Shown: positions 27,701 to 36,613 of the stretch, piece by piece
Position numbering within the stretch: position 1 is the first letter of the stretch
How the letters are laid out: each line of letters starts with the position of its first letter
Translations under genes and position numbers: made by a program
Notes under the pieces: model-generated
Seen by the model: only the letters and a program-made list of their open reading frames with translations
What the model was told of the DNA's origin: nothing
Database searches by the model: none
Origin: Holacanthus passer
Lineage: Eukaryota > Chordata > Actinopteri > Pomacanthidae
Assembly (NCBI GenBank): GCA_025331565.1
Contig: JAFREQ010000065.1
Coordinates: 636,501-700,500, forward strand
DNA length: 64,000 nucleotides
Reading direction: 5' to 3'

Positions 27701-30700
27701 TTCCATAAACCCCTTAATCTCCGGATAAAAGCACGGGATGGATAGAGGCAAAGTAAAGTACAGTATGCAGGATCTTTGTTCACTGGCTGGAGTCTTTTGT
27801 TTGCCCTTTGGCATGGCAGGGAAATCCCTTCATCAGCATCGCTGTACAGGCGCGCTATTGGCTTGTTGACTGATGTGGTGCGCGTGAACTCTACGTGATA
27901 GACTCAGCCGGAGCAGTCTATTGTGGAGTCGCCTCACAGCCAGAGCTTAGGCTGAATAGTGAATGCCTAAGTGAAAGGACACTGTATGTTCTTGTGCCCT
28001 AAAAGGCGAGCTGATCCCTCATCACAGATTCCACATCCAGCTGCTGTGTGAGCGCGCATTTCTGCCGTCGGCGGGCACAACGGGCCGCGTTGTTGCAGAG
28101 ACCCCCCGACCGCCTCGCCGCTCCAGGAGCGGCTACACCCCGAGATCTCAAGACCGCAACCTCCGTCCTTGAGAGGAATTACTGCGTTGTCGATAAACAA
28201 AAGACCTGAGCCGGGCTAAGTGCGTTAATGCCTTAACCAAATGTGATCAGTATGCAGAGTGCAACGTTTCTCAAAGGGGCTTTTCTGCAGAACGCCGGAC
28301 GGCGGAGCGTTCTCAATATGTCTCTGCGATGCCCAACACAGGCGGAAATGAAAAGCCTTGTGTATTCTTTAGCAACCCTGTTCTTTGACGCCTACTCTTG
28401 TGCCGCATGTTAAACAATGTAAATGGCCAAAGCTTTTTTTTTTTTTTCCTCTCGAGTGGGTTATTCTCAAGTCATCTCCCAGAGAAAAATGCCGGTGATT
28501 TCCATATTTTAACCCAATATGTAGTTTTCTCTCCAAGGCTCACCGAGTGTTCCTTCCTCACCGACAGCATATTGAAATAGGCTGTGTGTGTTTCTCTGTG
28601 TATCCATGCGTGTGTGTGTGTGTGTCTCAGATTTCCCTCAGAATGATTCTTCTTTTCTCATGCATTCTCTCTTCAGGATTTTTTTTTTTCTTTTTTACTT
28701 GATCCGTCTCCTTTTTAATAGGATATTGCCGTTATCTTGCACTTTTGCTCTCCGTCGCCATAATGACGACTTAAGAGTTTTGCAAGAGGAAGAATACACC
28801 CTCGTCTTCTATTCACCAGTCAAACACATATGTAATGTGAAATGCAGTTTTTATTATTTGCCATAGGAGGTTCAGCCAATTCCCTCTGCTAGTCAGTTTA
28901 AGAATATGTTGTTATTAAGCAAGACTGAGGCCACGTACTGTTTCAGCCACACGATGACGAAACGCTTCCTCGAGGTCAAGGTGAAAACAAACTGCATGTT
29001 TTGTCCAACCAACAGTTTAAAACCCAAATATATGTAATTTAAAATGATATAAAACATTGAACATTAGCAAATCTTCACGTTTAAGTAGCTTTAAACTCAA
29101 ACATTCAGCACAGAAAAAACCTGTTTACCTTTAACTTTCCCAGTCTTTTGTTGCTCCTGTCCAACTCGTTGGAATCAGGTTTGTAGATGATCTTTAAATA
29201 ATTCCTCTCATGTGAAAACCTACTTGGCAATAAACCAGTTCTGATTCTGATTCTTAAAAACGGAGTTTATCAGCACCAGAGATGTGGTTCAAGCACAATC
29301 CAGATGGATAATGTGTCTCTCCAGCATGTGAGAACTATTTTTACTTCTGCTCCTGTGGTGTGTTCCTCCGACCGTGGATATGAGTCTGCAGCAGCGGGAC
29401 AGCGGCCGTTTCCAGAAAACACAATATCCACACCAATAGTTGAATGGATGGCTCAAACCCTCAGGCGCCATGTTATCAGCTGTAAGTCCACTGTCTGAAC
29501 AATAGTAATAATTAAATTTTCCCATTTATCTGAGGATAATATAGCCTATCTGCCCCTGACACAGCGCAGGCCCCAAGTATTCAGACAGTGACGCACTTTC
29601 TGTTTTCTGGTCTCTGTGCTGCAGCTCATTGCATTTGACATGAAACAGTGTGCGAGGTTAAAGTGTGGACTCTCGGCTTTAAGGGTGTTTGAGGATGTTT
29701 CCATCCATCCTGGGCAAACAGTCGAGACCTTTTCATACACTGTCCTTCCACTGTTAGCAATGTTAAACAAACAAAGCAAAGAAAGCAAGACGTTTCTTTA
29801 TGACCCAGTATTTTCGATGCTCTTGTAAAAGCGTTTAAAACCAGACTGGAGTCAAAAGGTCTCAGAAACAACAGCAGCCACTAGCAGAGCTTCACCAGAG
29901 GAAGATAAAGGTCTCTGCTGATGTCCGCGGGTCGTAAACCTCAGCACACAACGACCATCAAATATTAAAGAGGATGATTTTTATTTAAGTTTATGTTAAT
30001 ATCTTTCAAATTTGAGGACTATGTATGAAGTTCAATTCTGGCTGGAAGTCAGTGTTCTGACTCACATCTAACGTTTCAAACTCAACATGCTGCAGCACAG
30101 AGCCAGGAAAATAAAGAATGACTGCTCACTTACAAACTGTTTATTAACCACTCACAGAAAGGCCAGAACAGGAACTGCTAGAAAATCATTTGAGTCCTTT
30201 CCATTTTTCCATCATAGACCGACTGTGAGAAGAGGTAGTGAAAGACTGATTTGTAGTTGTTTAGGTTTGCATGGTCACGATCAGCGAGCGGAAAAACTGC
30301 ACAGTCAAATTTGTGTCTGAGCGAGTTGACACAGGCCACCGGGCTGTTTCAGACTCAAGTGTGAGGAGAGTCAGTAATGGAAACACTTAATGGAAAATTA
30401 CATGAGCTCTGAATAGAAATATTTCAAACTGTGCATCCTGGTGGGTCATTTTTCACTTAAGATGAAAGATTAAATGTTTCTTTATGGGTTTGGAAATTAA
30501 TTTATTATTGGAGCAACGGAAAAATAATCAGCAACTATTTTGATAATCCGTTAATCACTCTGGTCATTTTTCAAGCAAAAATAGTGGAAAATTTTAATTT
30601 GTCAAAGAGGATGATTTGAACCTTTTCTCTATTTATCACTGTAAATTTGTTGGTTGAACAAAAGAGGAAAAGACAATTAATGGATCAAAAAAAAAGAATT

Positions 30701-32094
30701 AATTAATAGTTAATATAGTTGTTAGTTTCAGTTTATTTAAGGAAACAATTTGGATTATTGAATAATTGTTTCAGTCATTTTTTTTAAGTAAAAAGCCCCA
30801 AAAATCTCCGGTACCAGTTCCTCAAATGTGAATTTTGCTGGTTTACTTAATTTAGAGAATCTTAATAATCATTTCAATCAGACCAATAAGAGACAGTGAT
30901 GAGCAGATTAATTGGTAATGAAACTAATTGTTAGTTGCAGACTCAGTTTTAACCTGAATAAACATTTACAAAACAGCCATTTAATTGTCTGATAAATATC
31001 TTAAAGCTGAAGGTGAGGCTCTTTTTCTTAACTCATGAAAAGGTTTCGGATTCTAGAGCTGCTTGACCTGCGGTTCCACCTGTGACCACCAGGTGCTGGC
31101 TTAAAAGAAATTGTTTTAGAAATTTAGTCAAATGTCAGAAAGTAATTTTTGGCCACGACACATTATAGAATCCGTAACTAATGTCTTGTCTGAGATTTTA
31201 AAGGACGTTTCGGTGCACGTTCGAGTGTTTCTTTGATTGACAGGAGGTCGGTCAGATTCAGTCATTACAGTTGGCGCTTCCTCAGCCCTCATTAAATCCA
31301 TCCAGCCTCCTTCTGTATTTGCCTAAATTTGGGTTGTGTGGCTCCAGGCAAGTTGGCAGAAAGCAGAAAACCCAAATCCAGACTTCAGAACTTCTCTTTA
31401 TAAGCTAATGCCTGATGTAGCCGACGCTCCATTCATGTTTTTTTATGCGAGTTTTCAAAGCAGCATGAAATGATTAACACGACTGTTAAAGCTCATCTGT
31501 GCTGCAACTGCGGGACAAACGAGTCCTTTTGTCGCGTCGTCTCCTGCCTATACGTTAACGTCCCATCAGCTCGCATCAGTTTTATTTCCTCTGCTGTCAC
31601 GCCGGGCCATCTTATTACAGATCTCATTTAGAAATGTTCACTTGTAATTATGTTATCAGATCTCAAAGCCAGTGTGCTGAAACCAAACAAGGCCTGTCTA
31701 ATTTCTTGTTACTTCATCATTATTAATGAAATAACAACACGAGGGCAATTTAATCGCAATACTGCCCGCAACATTTTCGCTCATTTGCCCAAAGTGACAA
31801 CATGACACTTGCTATGAAAACTATAGTCGAGCCCTAAATTGCCGTCCTCGCCCGGTTGGAAACTGACCTTGTCTCTTCACACCCCTTCCTCTGTGTCTCT
31901 CTCTTTATCTGTTCTCCTTGGTCGGCTTCTCTCTGTTTCCCGCTCTGCCTCTCCCTGTACCAGATAACTTCCCACAGATGGCTCATCAGAAGCGCTTCAT
32001 CGAGCGGAAATACAGACAGGAGCTGAAGGAGATGAGACGAGAGCGGGAGCGGCAGGAGAAGGAGACCGACGAGGTGGAGGAATGCAAGAAGTGA
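4887..32094 (+). CDS. drosha: Drosha ribonuclease III, 3' part of gene (9 exons, C-terminal 302 residues)
   Basis: Drosha is the nuclear RNase III that, with DGCR8, cuts primary microRNA transcripts into pre-miRNA hairpins. Coding exons are 4887-4931, 8817-8974, 14144-14249, 15532-15673, 18151-18233, 19669-19772, 23539-23631, 24612-24658 and 31964-32094. They sum to 909 nt, or 302 residues plus TGA. Every junction is GT-AG and keeps frame. The translation follows vertebrate DROSHA nearly residue for residue from the link after RNase III domain a, through domain b, to the dsRNA-binding domain and the charged tail. Counting back from the stop places the acidic residues of domain b exactly at human E1147, D1151, D1219 and E1222 (human length 1374), so no indel is needed and the active site is intact. 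The N-terminal and central regions and RNase III domain a must lie left of the window. The gene converges on cdh6. No frameshift or missing key residue was seen. Confidence 0.97.
5060..5113. repeat. (GT)n microsatellite
   Basis: About 27 uninterrupted TG units, following a short poly-T. Confidence 0.97.
5387..5412. repeat. (CT)n microsatellite
   Basis: Thirteen CT units inside a wider pyrimidine-rich tract (about 5280-5420). Confidence 0.95.
8232..8660 (-). mobile_element. decayed Tc1/mariner-type DNA transposon fragment
   Basis: Read on the minus strand, 8462-8425 gives LNPIQHIWDEL, the C-terminal hallmark of Tc1-like transposases. Further upstream (about 8570-8470), FQHDSVTLHRVRSIRNGF resembles the FQxDN..H region around the second catalytic aspartate. 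The two pieces are in different frames and lack the N-terminal DNA-binding half. The low-coordinate end (from 8232) reads like the terminal sequence of a common fish element family ending in a (C/T)CACATACTTTTGG-like repeat. It is therefore a truncated, frameshifted and inactive copy inside a drosha intron. The family assignment beyond Tc1/mariner-like is from memory. Confidence 0.8.
8817..8974 (+). CDS. drosha: drosha exon: start of RNase III domain b
   Basis: A 158-nt exon runs from acceptor cttgtccag to donor gtaagt and leaves a phase-2 end. It encodes the segment beginning VQEPQTDRQLIETSPVLQKL and continuing through FTHVRLLARAFTLRTVGFNH. This is the first helix region of RNase III domain b and leads into the catalytic signature in the next exon. 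Against human it shows only conservative changes, such as Q for N in EPNTD and SFEDS for EFEEA. Confidence 0.97.
12634..12656. repeat. (GATT)n short tandem repeat
   Basis: About five TTGA/GATT units in a row, slightly interrupted at the start. Confidence 0.85.
12740..13130 (+). repeat. degenerate AT-rich dispersed repeat
   Basis: Phrases such as cctctcaaatgtgagaattt, gggccaaacaaagaatatag and gtgatgggcattttt recur, with changes, at 30510-30945, 53640-53905 and 54490-54780. This marks an old dispersed family. No coding remnant was seen. The boundaries are approximate. Confidence 0.5.
13737..13759. repeat. poly-T tract
   Basis: Twenty-three consecutive T. On the minus strand this is a poly-A, but no retroelement body was recognised next to it. 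Confidence 0.9.
14144..14249 (+). CDS. drosha: drosha exon: RNase III signature motif of domain b
   Basis: A 106-nt exon lies between acceptor cttgtccag and donor gtaaga. The first base completes the leucine codon of the previous exon. It then encodes GHNQRMEFLGDSIMQLVATE and YLFIHFPDHHEGHLT. HNQRMEFLGDS is the RNase III signature. The metal-binding glutamate codon is 14163-14165 and the aspartate codon is 14175-14177, equivalent to human E1147 and D1151. Both are intact. Confidence 0.98.
14250..15531. other. drosha intron
   Basis: Intron of 1.3 kb with a GT tract (15080-15107) and a short CCTT run near 14445-14460. Nothing else was recognised. Confidence 0.85.
15080..15107. repeat. (GT)n microsatellite
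   Basis: About 14 GT units. Confidence 0.95.
15532..15673 (+). CDS. drosha: drosha exon: RNase III domain b, second catalytic pair
   Basis: A 142-nt exon runs from acceptor ctcgtccacag to donor gtatgt and ends in phase 1. It encodes LLRSSLVNNRTQAKVAEELG, MQEFAITNDKTKRPVALRTK and TLADLLE. The aspartate codon 15661-15663 and the glutamate codon 15670-15672 correspond to human D1219 and E1222, the second pair of metal-binding residues. E1222 is the residue commonly mutated to inactivate this domain. Confidence 0.98.
15674..18150. other. drosha intron
   Basis: Intron of 2.5 kb, AT-rich up to about 17200. A stretch near 16720-16830 (ccaatattatcttattgcag and tttttcggctgataa) resembles a common vertebrate/fish repeat, but the evidence is too weak for a separate call. 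No gene was recognised. Confidence 0.8.
18151..18233 (+). CDS. drosha: drosha exon: end of RNase III domain b
   Basis: An 83-nt exon sits after ttctctgtgtgcag and before gtgagt. The first two bases complete the serine after the catalytic glutamate. It then encodes FIAALYIDKDLEYVHTFMNV and CFFPRLK. This is the last helix of RNase III domain b and is practically identical to the human protein. Confidence 0.97.
18234..19668. other. drosha intron
   Basis: Intron of 1.4 kb. It holds a short CpG-rich patch (about 18400-18460) and a perfect 14-bp hairpin (19040-19077). No gene was recognised. Confidence 0.85.
19040..19077. repeat. perfect 14-bp inverted repeat (hairpin)
   Basis: The left arm gaaaagagcgtagc (19040-19053) and the right arm gctacgctcttttc (19064-19077) are exact reverse complements around a 10-nt loop. 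It is intronic, so it would be present in drosha pre-mRNA. The stem is too short for a typical pri-miRNA. Confidence 0.9.
19669..19772 (+). CDS. drosha: drosha exon: link to and start of the dsRNA-binding domain
   Basis: A 104-nt exon lies between acceptor tgtgttgcag and donor gtaaga. It encodes EFILNQDWNDPKSQLQQCCL and TLRTEGKEPDIPLY, with the next lysine codon split across the intron. DPKSQLQQ opens the first helix of the double-stranded RNA-binding domain, which positions the substrate hairpin. Confidence 0.97.
19773..23538. other. drosha intron
   Basis: Intron of 3.8 kb. No exon, transposon ends or long repeat was recognised. A (GGA)n run lies at about 21765-21784, and a GC-rich stretch follows it to about 21930. 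Confidence 0.8.
23539..23631 (+). CDS. drosha: drosha exon: beta strands of the dsRNA-binding domain
   Basis: A 93-nt exon lies between acceptor attcgcag and donor gtgagt. It starts by completing the split lysine codon and encodes TLQTVGPSHARTYTVAVYFK and GERIGCGKGP. These are the beta strands of the dsRBD fold and the G-x-G-x-G turn that precedes its second helix. Confidence 0.97.
23926..23977. repeat. (GT)n microsatellite
   Basis: About 26 GT units. Confidence 0.97.
24137..24160. repeat. (CAC)n trinucleotide repeat
   Basis: Eight CAC/ACC units, flanked by C-runs. Confidence 0.93.
24612..24658 (+). CDS. drosha: drosha exon: second helix of the dsRNA-binding domain
   Basis: A 47-nt micro-exon lies between tctaatctag and gtgagt. 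It encodes the serine completed across the junction, then IQQAEMGAAMDALEK and the first base of a tyrosine codon. The Q-A-E/A-A pattern is the conserved C-terminal dsRBD helix. The acceptor tract is modest, but frame and protein match exactly. Confidence 0.95.
24701..24734. repeat. (CA)n microsatellite
   Basis: Seventeen CA units, 43 bp after the 47-nt drosha exon. Confidence 0.97.
28040..28170. promoter_or_regulatory. CpG-dense patch in drosha intron
   Basis: About 15 CpG dinucleotides fall within roughly 130 bp, far above the surrounding sequence. It could be an internal regulatory element or a small CpG island, or simply a GC-rich relic. No core promoter motif was recognised. Confidence 0.3.
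29225..29260 (+). repeat. possible LINE 3' tail
   Basis: The run ggcaataaaccagttctgat followed by tctgattct resembles the TGATTC-repeat tails of fish L2/RTE-like retroposons. Only the tail is recognisable. Confidence 0.35.
30510..30945 (+). repeat. two tandem degenerate AT-rich dispersed repeats
   Basis: Copy one runs from about 30510 (aaaataatcagcaactattt) to 30735. Copy two runs from about 30745 to 30945 and ends in gaaactaattgttagttgca. Each carries a recurring order of phrases: caactattttgataat, tttttcaagcaaaaat, then tgttggttgaacaaa or tcctcaaatgtgaatt. The same phrases occur at 54490-54780. No coding remnant was seen. Confidence 0.55.
31964..32094 (+). CDS. drosha: drosha last coding exon: charged C-terminal tail and stop
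   Basis: The exon opens after ctccctgtaccag, completing a tyrosine codon. It encodes NFPQMAHQKRFIERKYRQEL and KEMRRERERQEKETDEVEEC, then KK and TGA at 32092-32094. The start matches the human protein closely. The last 20 residues are a mixed-charge tail that is less conserved, as expected. It lies 7.3 kb from the preceding exon, the longest drosha intron in the window. Confidence 0.97.
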
Positions 32095-32570
32095 CAGCGG
32101 CTCTTTTTTTGGACGGGGGGGGGGGCAATCAGGAGGCGCGTCCACATTAAGGATGTGGCAGCTGTCCAGGCAAGAGTTGGCTAAAGAGAGACGCCACCAG
32201 TTGATCCTGGAGCGGTCGATGTTCAGCAGTGATGATTTGCTGTTAGAGAACACTGATGAGACACAGGTGAGGTTTAATTGTGTCGCTGTGACCCACAGAT
32301 TTAGGTTGAGGTTAGTTTTGAAAAGTTCAAGTGGCACAGAAGGAGTTAGAAATGATTGAATGTCATGTTTTATGCTGTGTAGATCTGTGGCCTTATGTTG
32401 TCTTCTGTTGCCTCGTCTTTAAATATTGAGTTGATGTCTGACTTTTAAAAACCATCGCAGGAGCTCACGTTACTCACACATGCCAAAAAAAGACTTTTTA
32501 AATGGAGTATGAAATGCTAAATAAACCATCAAAGTTAATAATGTAAATAAAGTTTCAGATTCCAATCAGT
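32095..32570 (+). promoter_or_regulatory. drosha: probable drosha 3' UTR with polyadenylation signals
   Basis: The stop codon is followed by a G11 run at 32115-32125. AATAAA hexamers occur at 32520-32525 and 32546-32551, giving a predicted 3' UTR of roughly 450 nt. The 3' end is inferred from hexamers only; no downstream element or transcript could be checked. Just after the stop lies an open frame that looks exon-like (see findings). Confidence 0.5.
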
Positions 32571-34111
32571 CGAAAATCAGATTTTTTTTTTCTCAATTAT
32601 TGTAATTGTCACCTGCTCGTTGCTCTGCTAAGAGGCCTAAACCAGAAAAAGGGTTGAGTCAATTATATTCAATCACTACAATGTCACCATCTGTCTCACA
32701 TCTGCCACTCATCCTCTAATAATCAAAATGTAATTTTTTTTTTTTTCCCCACTTTCTCTTTTTTTTTTTTCAAACCTCTCTCCAAATCCGATTGGCTGTC
32801 TAACAGATCTTAATTATAGATTGTCTAATTAACAATTTCCTCAGCTCAGTAGCCTCTGGATCCAGCTCTTTAACGACGGCCGTCACAATTACTATCTGAC
32901 GTGTGGAGTCGGATCTTTTCTGCCGAGATTTAGTGCAGATAATACATACATACCTGTGAGGACGGTAAATGTCTCGCCTGTGGCTGCTACAGTTCAGATA
33001 AAAGTGAAATTATCCTCCAAAACCAGAGGAAAACAGGAAGAGCAGAGCTACCACATGTAAATAAATCATTGACCCTCCGTTTAATGTGGAGTGTTATTTG
33101 GAAAAATACGTCAGAAAGAAAATAGAGGCTCTGATTTTTAAGATATTTAATCGTGTCATATAAATATTCAGTACAAAATATCACGTTTTACAAAGCAGAT
33201 TGATGAACGGCCAATGACGTGGGGCCCCGTACACTACCACAACCTCTCAAATTGTTTCTACATTGACAAAACTCGACTGCTCAATCACATTGTCACCGAC
33301 ATAATATACCGTAGCAGAGGTGAGCCCCGAGGCCGACAGCGTCTACACATCAACAACCACAGATCTATTGTATCTGGAGAAAGAGGACATCGGCGTCACC
33401 ATCTAGTTGCCTCGAAAAAAAAAACAAAAAAAAAAACCCCGAGACGGAGCAGTACGTTACGATGTGCAACATTTTTCTCTTATCTTAGCTGAGCATGGCG
33501 CCAATGCTTGGAGGCAATTATACTCTCCATAGGAAAACACAAGCACGTCTTCGTAATGGCGATATGCTGACACCCCGTATGAAGACAGAAAATAGTGAAG
33601 ACCGAAGGAAAAAAATGCTTTTGGTGAGTGCTGCTGTCATGTTGATTTCCATTTGAGACCTCACATTGTACCTTGAGGCAGAGAAGCAGTTTTCTTAGAG
33701 TGAAGGGTTTCTAAACCCATTAAATGCTTATCGTGGCAACGTTGCCGCAGTCTGAAATGGCCACTTACACAAAGGGAGCTCCAGCAACAAGCTAATAAAC
33801 AAAACAAGGGGGTTAAAAAAAAAAAAAAAAGGAGCATGTGTGTACAACAGCTGAGCATAAAGAATTTTCCAGCCTCTGTGTTATCAATGCGATTGTTTAA
33901 TGTGCTGCTGACGTCAGGCTTCGGCGTACAGACAGAAAAAGTGCACCACTGTGGCAATTATGCCATTGTGTTTTGTTATTACTGTTTCAAATGTCTGATA
34001 AATGTCAGCCTCTTCACAGCTTGGCCTTTTGCTAAAGTGAGGCCAGAGCTTGTTTCAGCCGGCCTGTTTTTTCTTCTTGATATCATCCTGCCCTCCCAGT
34101 TCAAGCTCCTC
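32571..34111. other. spacer between convergent drosha and cdh6
   Basis: No gene was recognised here. The stretch is AT-rich, with several poly-T and poly-A runs (for example 33817-33832). An open frame of 92 codons at 33214-33492 shows no recognisable domain. No transposon ends were identified. Confidence 0.6.
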
Positions 34112-36110
34112 TTTATTTCAAAACTGTTTATTCAAAGTTACGAGGTCTTAAAGTAATTGGACAATATTGCTTTTTTTTTTCTCCTTTTGTTTTCTAAATT
34201 GTGTTAAAAACTGAACTGTTGTGTTTTCTCGCTGCAGGATAATGTTGTGACCTTCTCTCTGAGCCGAAGACACACTTCTGGGTTTAAGAACCTTATTCCA
34301 CACAACTCAAAGGTCAGGTGCCCCTTGATAAGCCCCTTTCTGAAATCAGCTGGGTGAAGTCTGAGCACTTGGACCGGCTTCATGTCCAACACTACGTACA
34401 GTACATTTAATGAACGGCGGGGAACAGAAATTAGTGGATTTTTTTTTAAAGGAAAATACTGGCGCCCTTTGCTTTTTGGCACATTTCCATTACTGAAGTG
34501 CTGTGTTACATTATTATACATTCGACTGTGCAGGACAGAGCCTCTTCCAGGACACAACATCTTGATCTAAAGTGTTGGTTTAATCTTCAAAGTAAGAAAA
34601 ACTCATTTCATTTATATTTTTTTAATGCTGTGACTCATTAGATGTTCATTTAGACTTTTTTTACCCCAAAATCAAGAAAATCTAGTCTCCAGGCCGTTTC
34701 TCGTCGTGTAGCTTTGATTAAGGCAACTCTTTTTGTTCATATCATAGACTTTGATGCTTTGTCACATGAAGTATAAAAGTTTTACAAGTGGACAGAGTCC
34801 AAGTTTAAACACTCATGAATAATTTCCCCATAAATTCCAATTGAAATATCATGGTTCCCGCCTGGCGCGCTGATTCAGATGCTGCTGTTTTTCTTCATCA
34901 CCTGAACAGATAAAACGAACCATTTGGTGGAAGAAAATGAAATTGCATAATGAATTTTAATTGCAAATGTCCATTAGATGTTTAATCTAATTTGATGCTG
35001 TAGTTTCAAGCTCGGTGGCATCTTTCCAGCGCCGGGAGTTAATGTGACTTTGACTTACGCCGTGTTGGAGGGAACGAACCATTTACACATCTCTGTGGTC
35101 GAGATGAGCGAAAAAGTCCAACGGGACCAGTATTTTCCTCTAACTGAGCCTGGTGCACGTTGGATCGGTGATTTTTATCAATGTATCATAGAAAACGACA
35201 CTATTCTGTGTAATTTTCAGCCAAAGAGAAAAATGGTTTTGAAGACATTCAGCTCAATAAAGAAATATTTGGTATTTCAGCTCACTTCAGAGAGAGAGAT
35301 GAAAATCAGACACTGCGAAAATGACCGGTGTGTTTACGGGTGTTTGTTGTTGGTCGTAAAATCCGCTTTCCTTCACCACAGCTTCACGTGAGCTTAAGCC
35401 ACTTGTCGACAGCAACGTGCCACAAATGACACAAATTTTGACGACGTACAGCTCTCAAATCCAATCTGTATCGAGATTTCTCTTTTTCTCATCAGAGGCC
35501 AACGTTTCCTGGCACTTCTGGCTCAAGCACGTCTGTGGATAAGTGGCGAATGTGAGGCGGCCGTCGCTGAAAGGAGGGATCGTTCGGACCATAGAAATCC
35601 CTAGAAAAACAAAACAACTGTACAGCGTATTGTATCATTTTACCGTACCGTACATACACAAGCTAAGATAGAACTCACAATATGCAGCATGTTTTTGTCC
35701 CAGAAACACTGAAAAATACATAGGCATATCTGTTGGTTTACAAAACTGCTTGTTGAACGTGTCCATCACACGCAGCTTTGGAAAAACAAACAAAAAAAGA
35801 AAATATCGGTATAGATATATTTGGGCCCCGTGTACACCCCATATACACACACAAAAAAAAGTCTTGACACAAAGTCTTTTCACTGAACCCTCGCAAAAAC
35901 GCAACTAACACTGACTGGACACACAAAGCCTACGTCTGGTCACCGGAGGGACGACTGAATGGTGATCGATGGCGGTGAAAGAGCACTCGGACAAATGGTG
36001 CTCGTTTCTCGGTCCTTTCGCCATTTTTCTCGCCACACATGCGCCGCAGTTGCCCGAAAGTTTTAAACATGTGTTTTCGTTTCTCTCCTCGTCTGTGTGC
36101 CAGGCTCTCG
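34112..36110 (-). promoter_or_regulatory. cdh6: probable cdh6 3' UTR
   Basis: Reading leftwards on the minus strand from the cdh6 stop, the first AATAAA hexamers are at 34132-34127 and 34117-34112, implying a 3' UTR of about 2 kb. ATTAAA variants nearer the gene (for example at 34621-34626) could end shorter forms. CDH6 genes are known for long 3' UTRs, so this is plausible, but the end is an inference. Confidence 0.4.
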
Positions 36111-36613
36111 TTAGGAATCCCTGTCGCTGTCGTCGCCCCCGTACATGTCTGCCAGTTTCTTAAACCGGGGTCCCCACTCGCTCAGGTAGTTGTAGTCCTG
36201 GTCGCCCTCGGTGGTCACGGACTCCAGCGAGCTGAGGGACTCCGCCACGGAGCCGTTCCCCTCGTAGGCGTAGGTGGCCAGGGAGTCGTAGGGCGGCGCC
36301 GTCGGGTCGCTGTCGTTGTCCTGGAGCCTCTGGTTGATGAAGTCTCTCACGTCCCCGTTATTGTCCCGGGTCGGGGGCAGCGCAGGCCGTCGAACCGGAG
36401 GGTAGAAGGTCTCGGGGACGATGTCCCTCCGCTGCTTGCTCTCCTCGATGGCCTCCGGGTTGCGCAGCGTGCCGATATCAAAGGCCTGAGTGTCCTCCTC
36501 TCCGCCCCCTTCATCGTTGTAGCTCACGACGTTGTCTCTGACATCCTCTTTGGAGATGATCAGAGGCTCCTTCTTCCTCTGTCTCCTCAGGGCAGCAAAC
36601 AGCACCACGATCA
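36111..36613 (-). CDS. cdh6: cdh6 last exon: cytoplasmic tail, catenin-binding
   Basis: The exon opens after gttctcgctgcag on the minus strand. Its first two bases complete a methionine codon at the inner end of the membrane helix. It encodes the juxtamembrane RRQRKKEPLIISKED, the p120-catenin core YNDEGGGEEDTQAFDIGTL, then DVRDFINQRL, the beta-catenin region PPYDSLATYAYEGNGSVAES and the terminal WGPRFKKLADMYGG. TAA is at 36111-36113. The tail is close to human CDH6; the region around PETFYPPVRRPALPP is the least similar. Confidence 0.98.

Larger units (their letters stand above)
24659..31963. other. drosha intron (largest in window)
   Basis: Intron of 7.3 kb before the last exon. It holds a CA tract (24701-24734), a CpG-dense patch (about 28040-28170), a possible LINE tail near 29225-29260 and two tandem relics of an AT-rich dispersed family (30510-30945). 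A 167-codon frame at 25611-26114 is low-complexity and looks like chance. Confidence 0.85.

Noticed and set aside
31834..32337. Open frame of 167 codons on the - strand
   Set aside because: It is an antisense shadow across the drosha last exon and 3' UTR; the + strand frame is the supported one.
33214..33492. Open frame of 92 codons between the two genes
   Set aside because: The composition is somewhat protein-like, but there is no recognisable domain, it ends in a poly-A-derived lysine run, and nothing suggests a promoter or splice sites.
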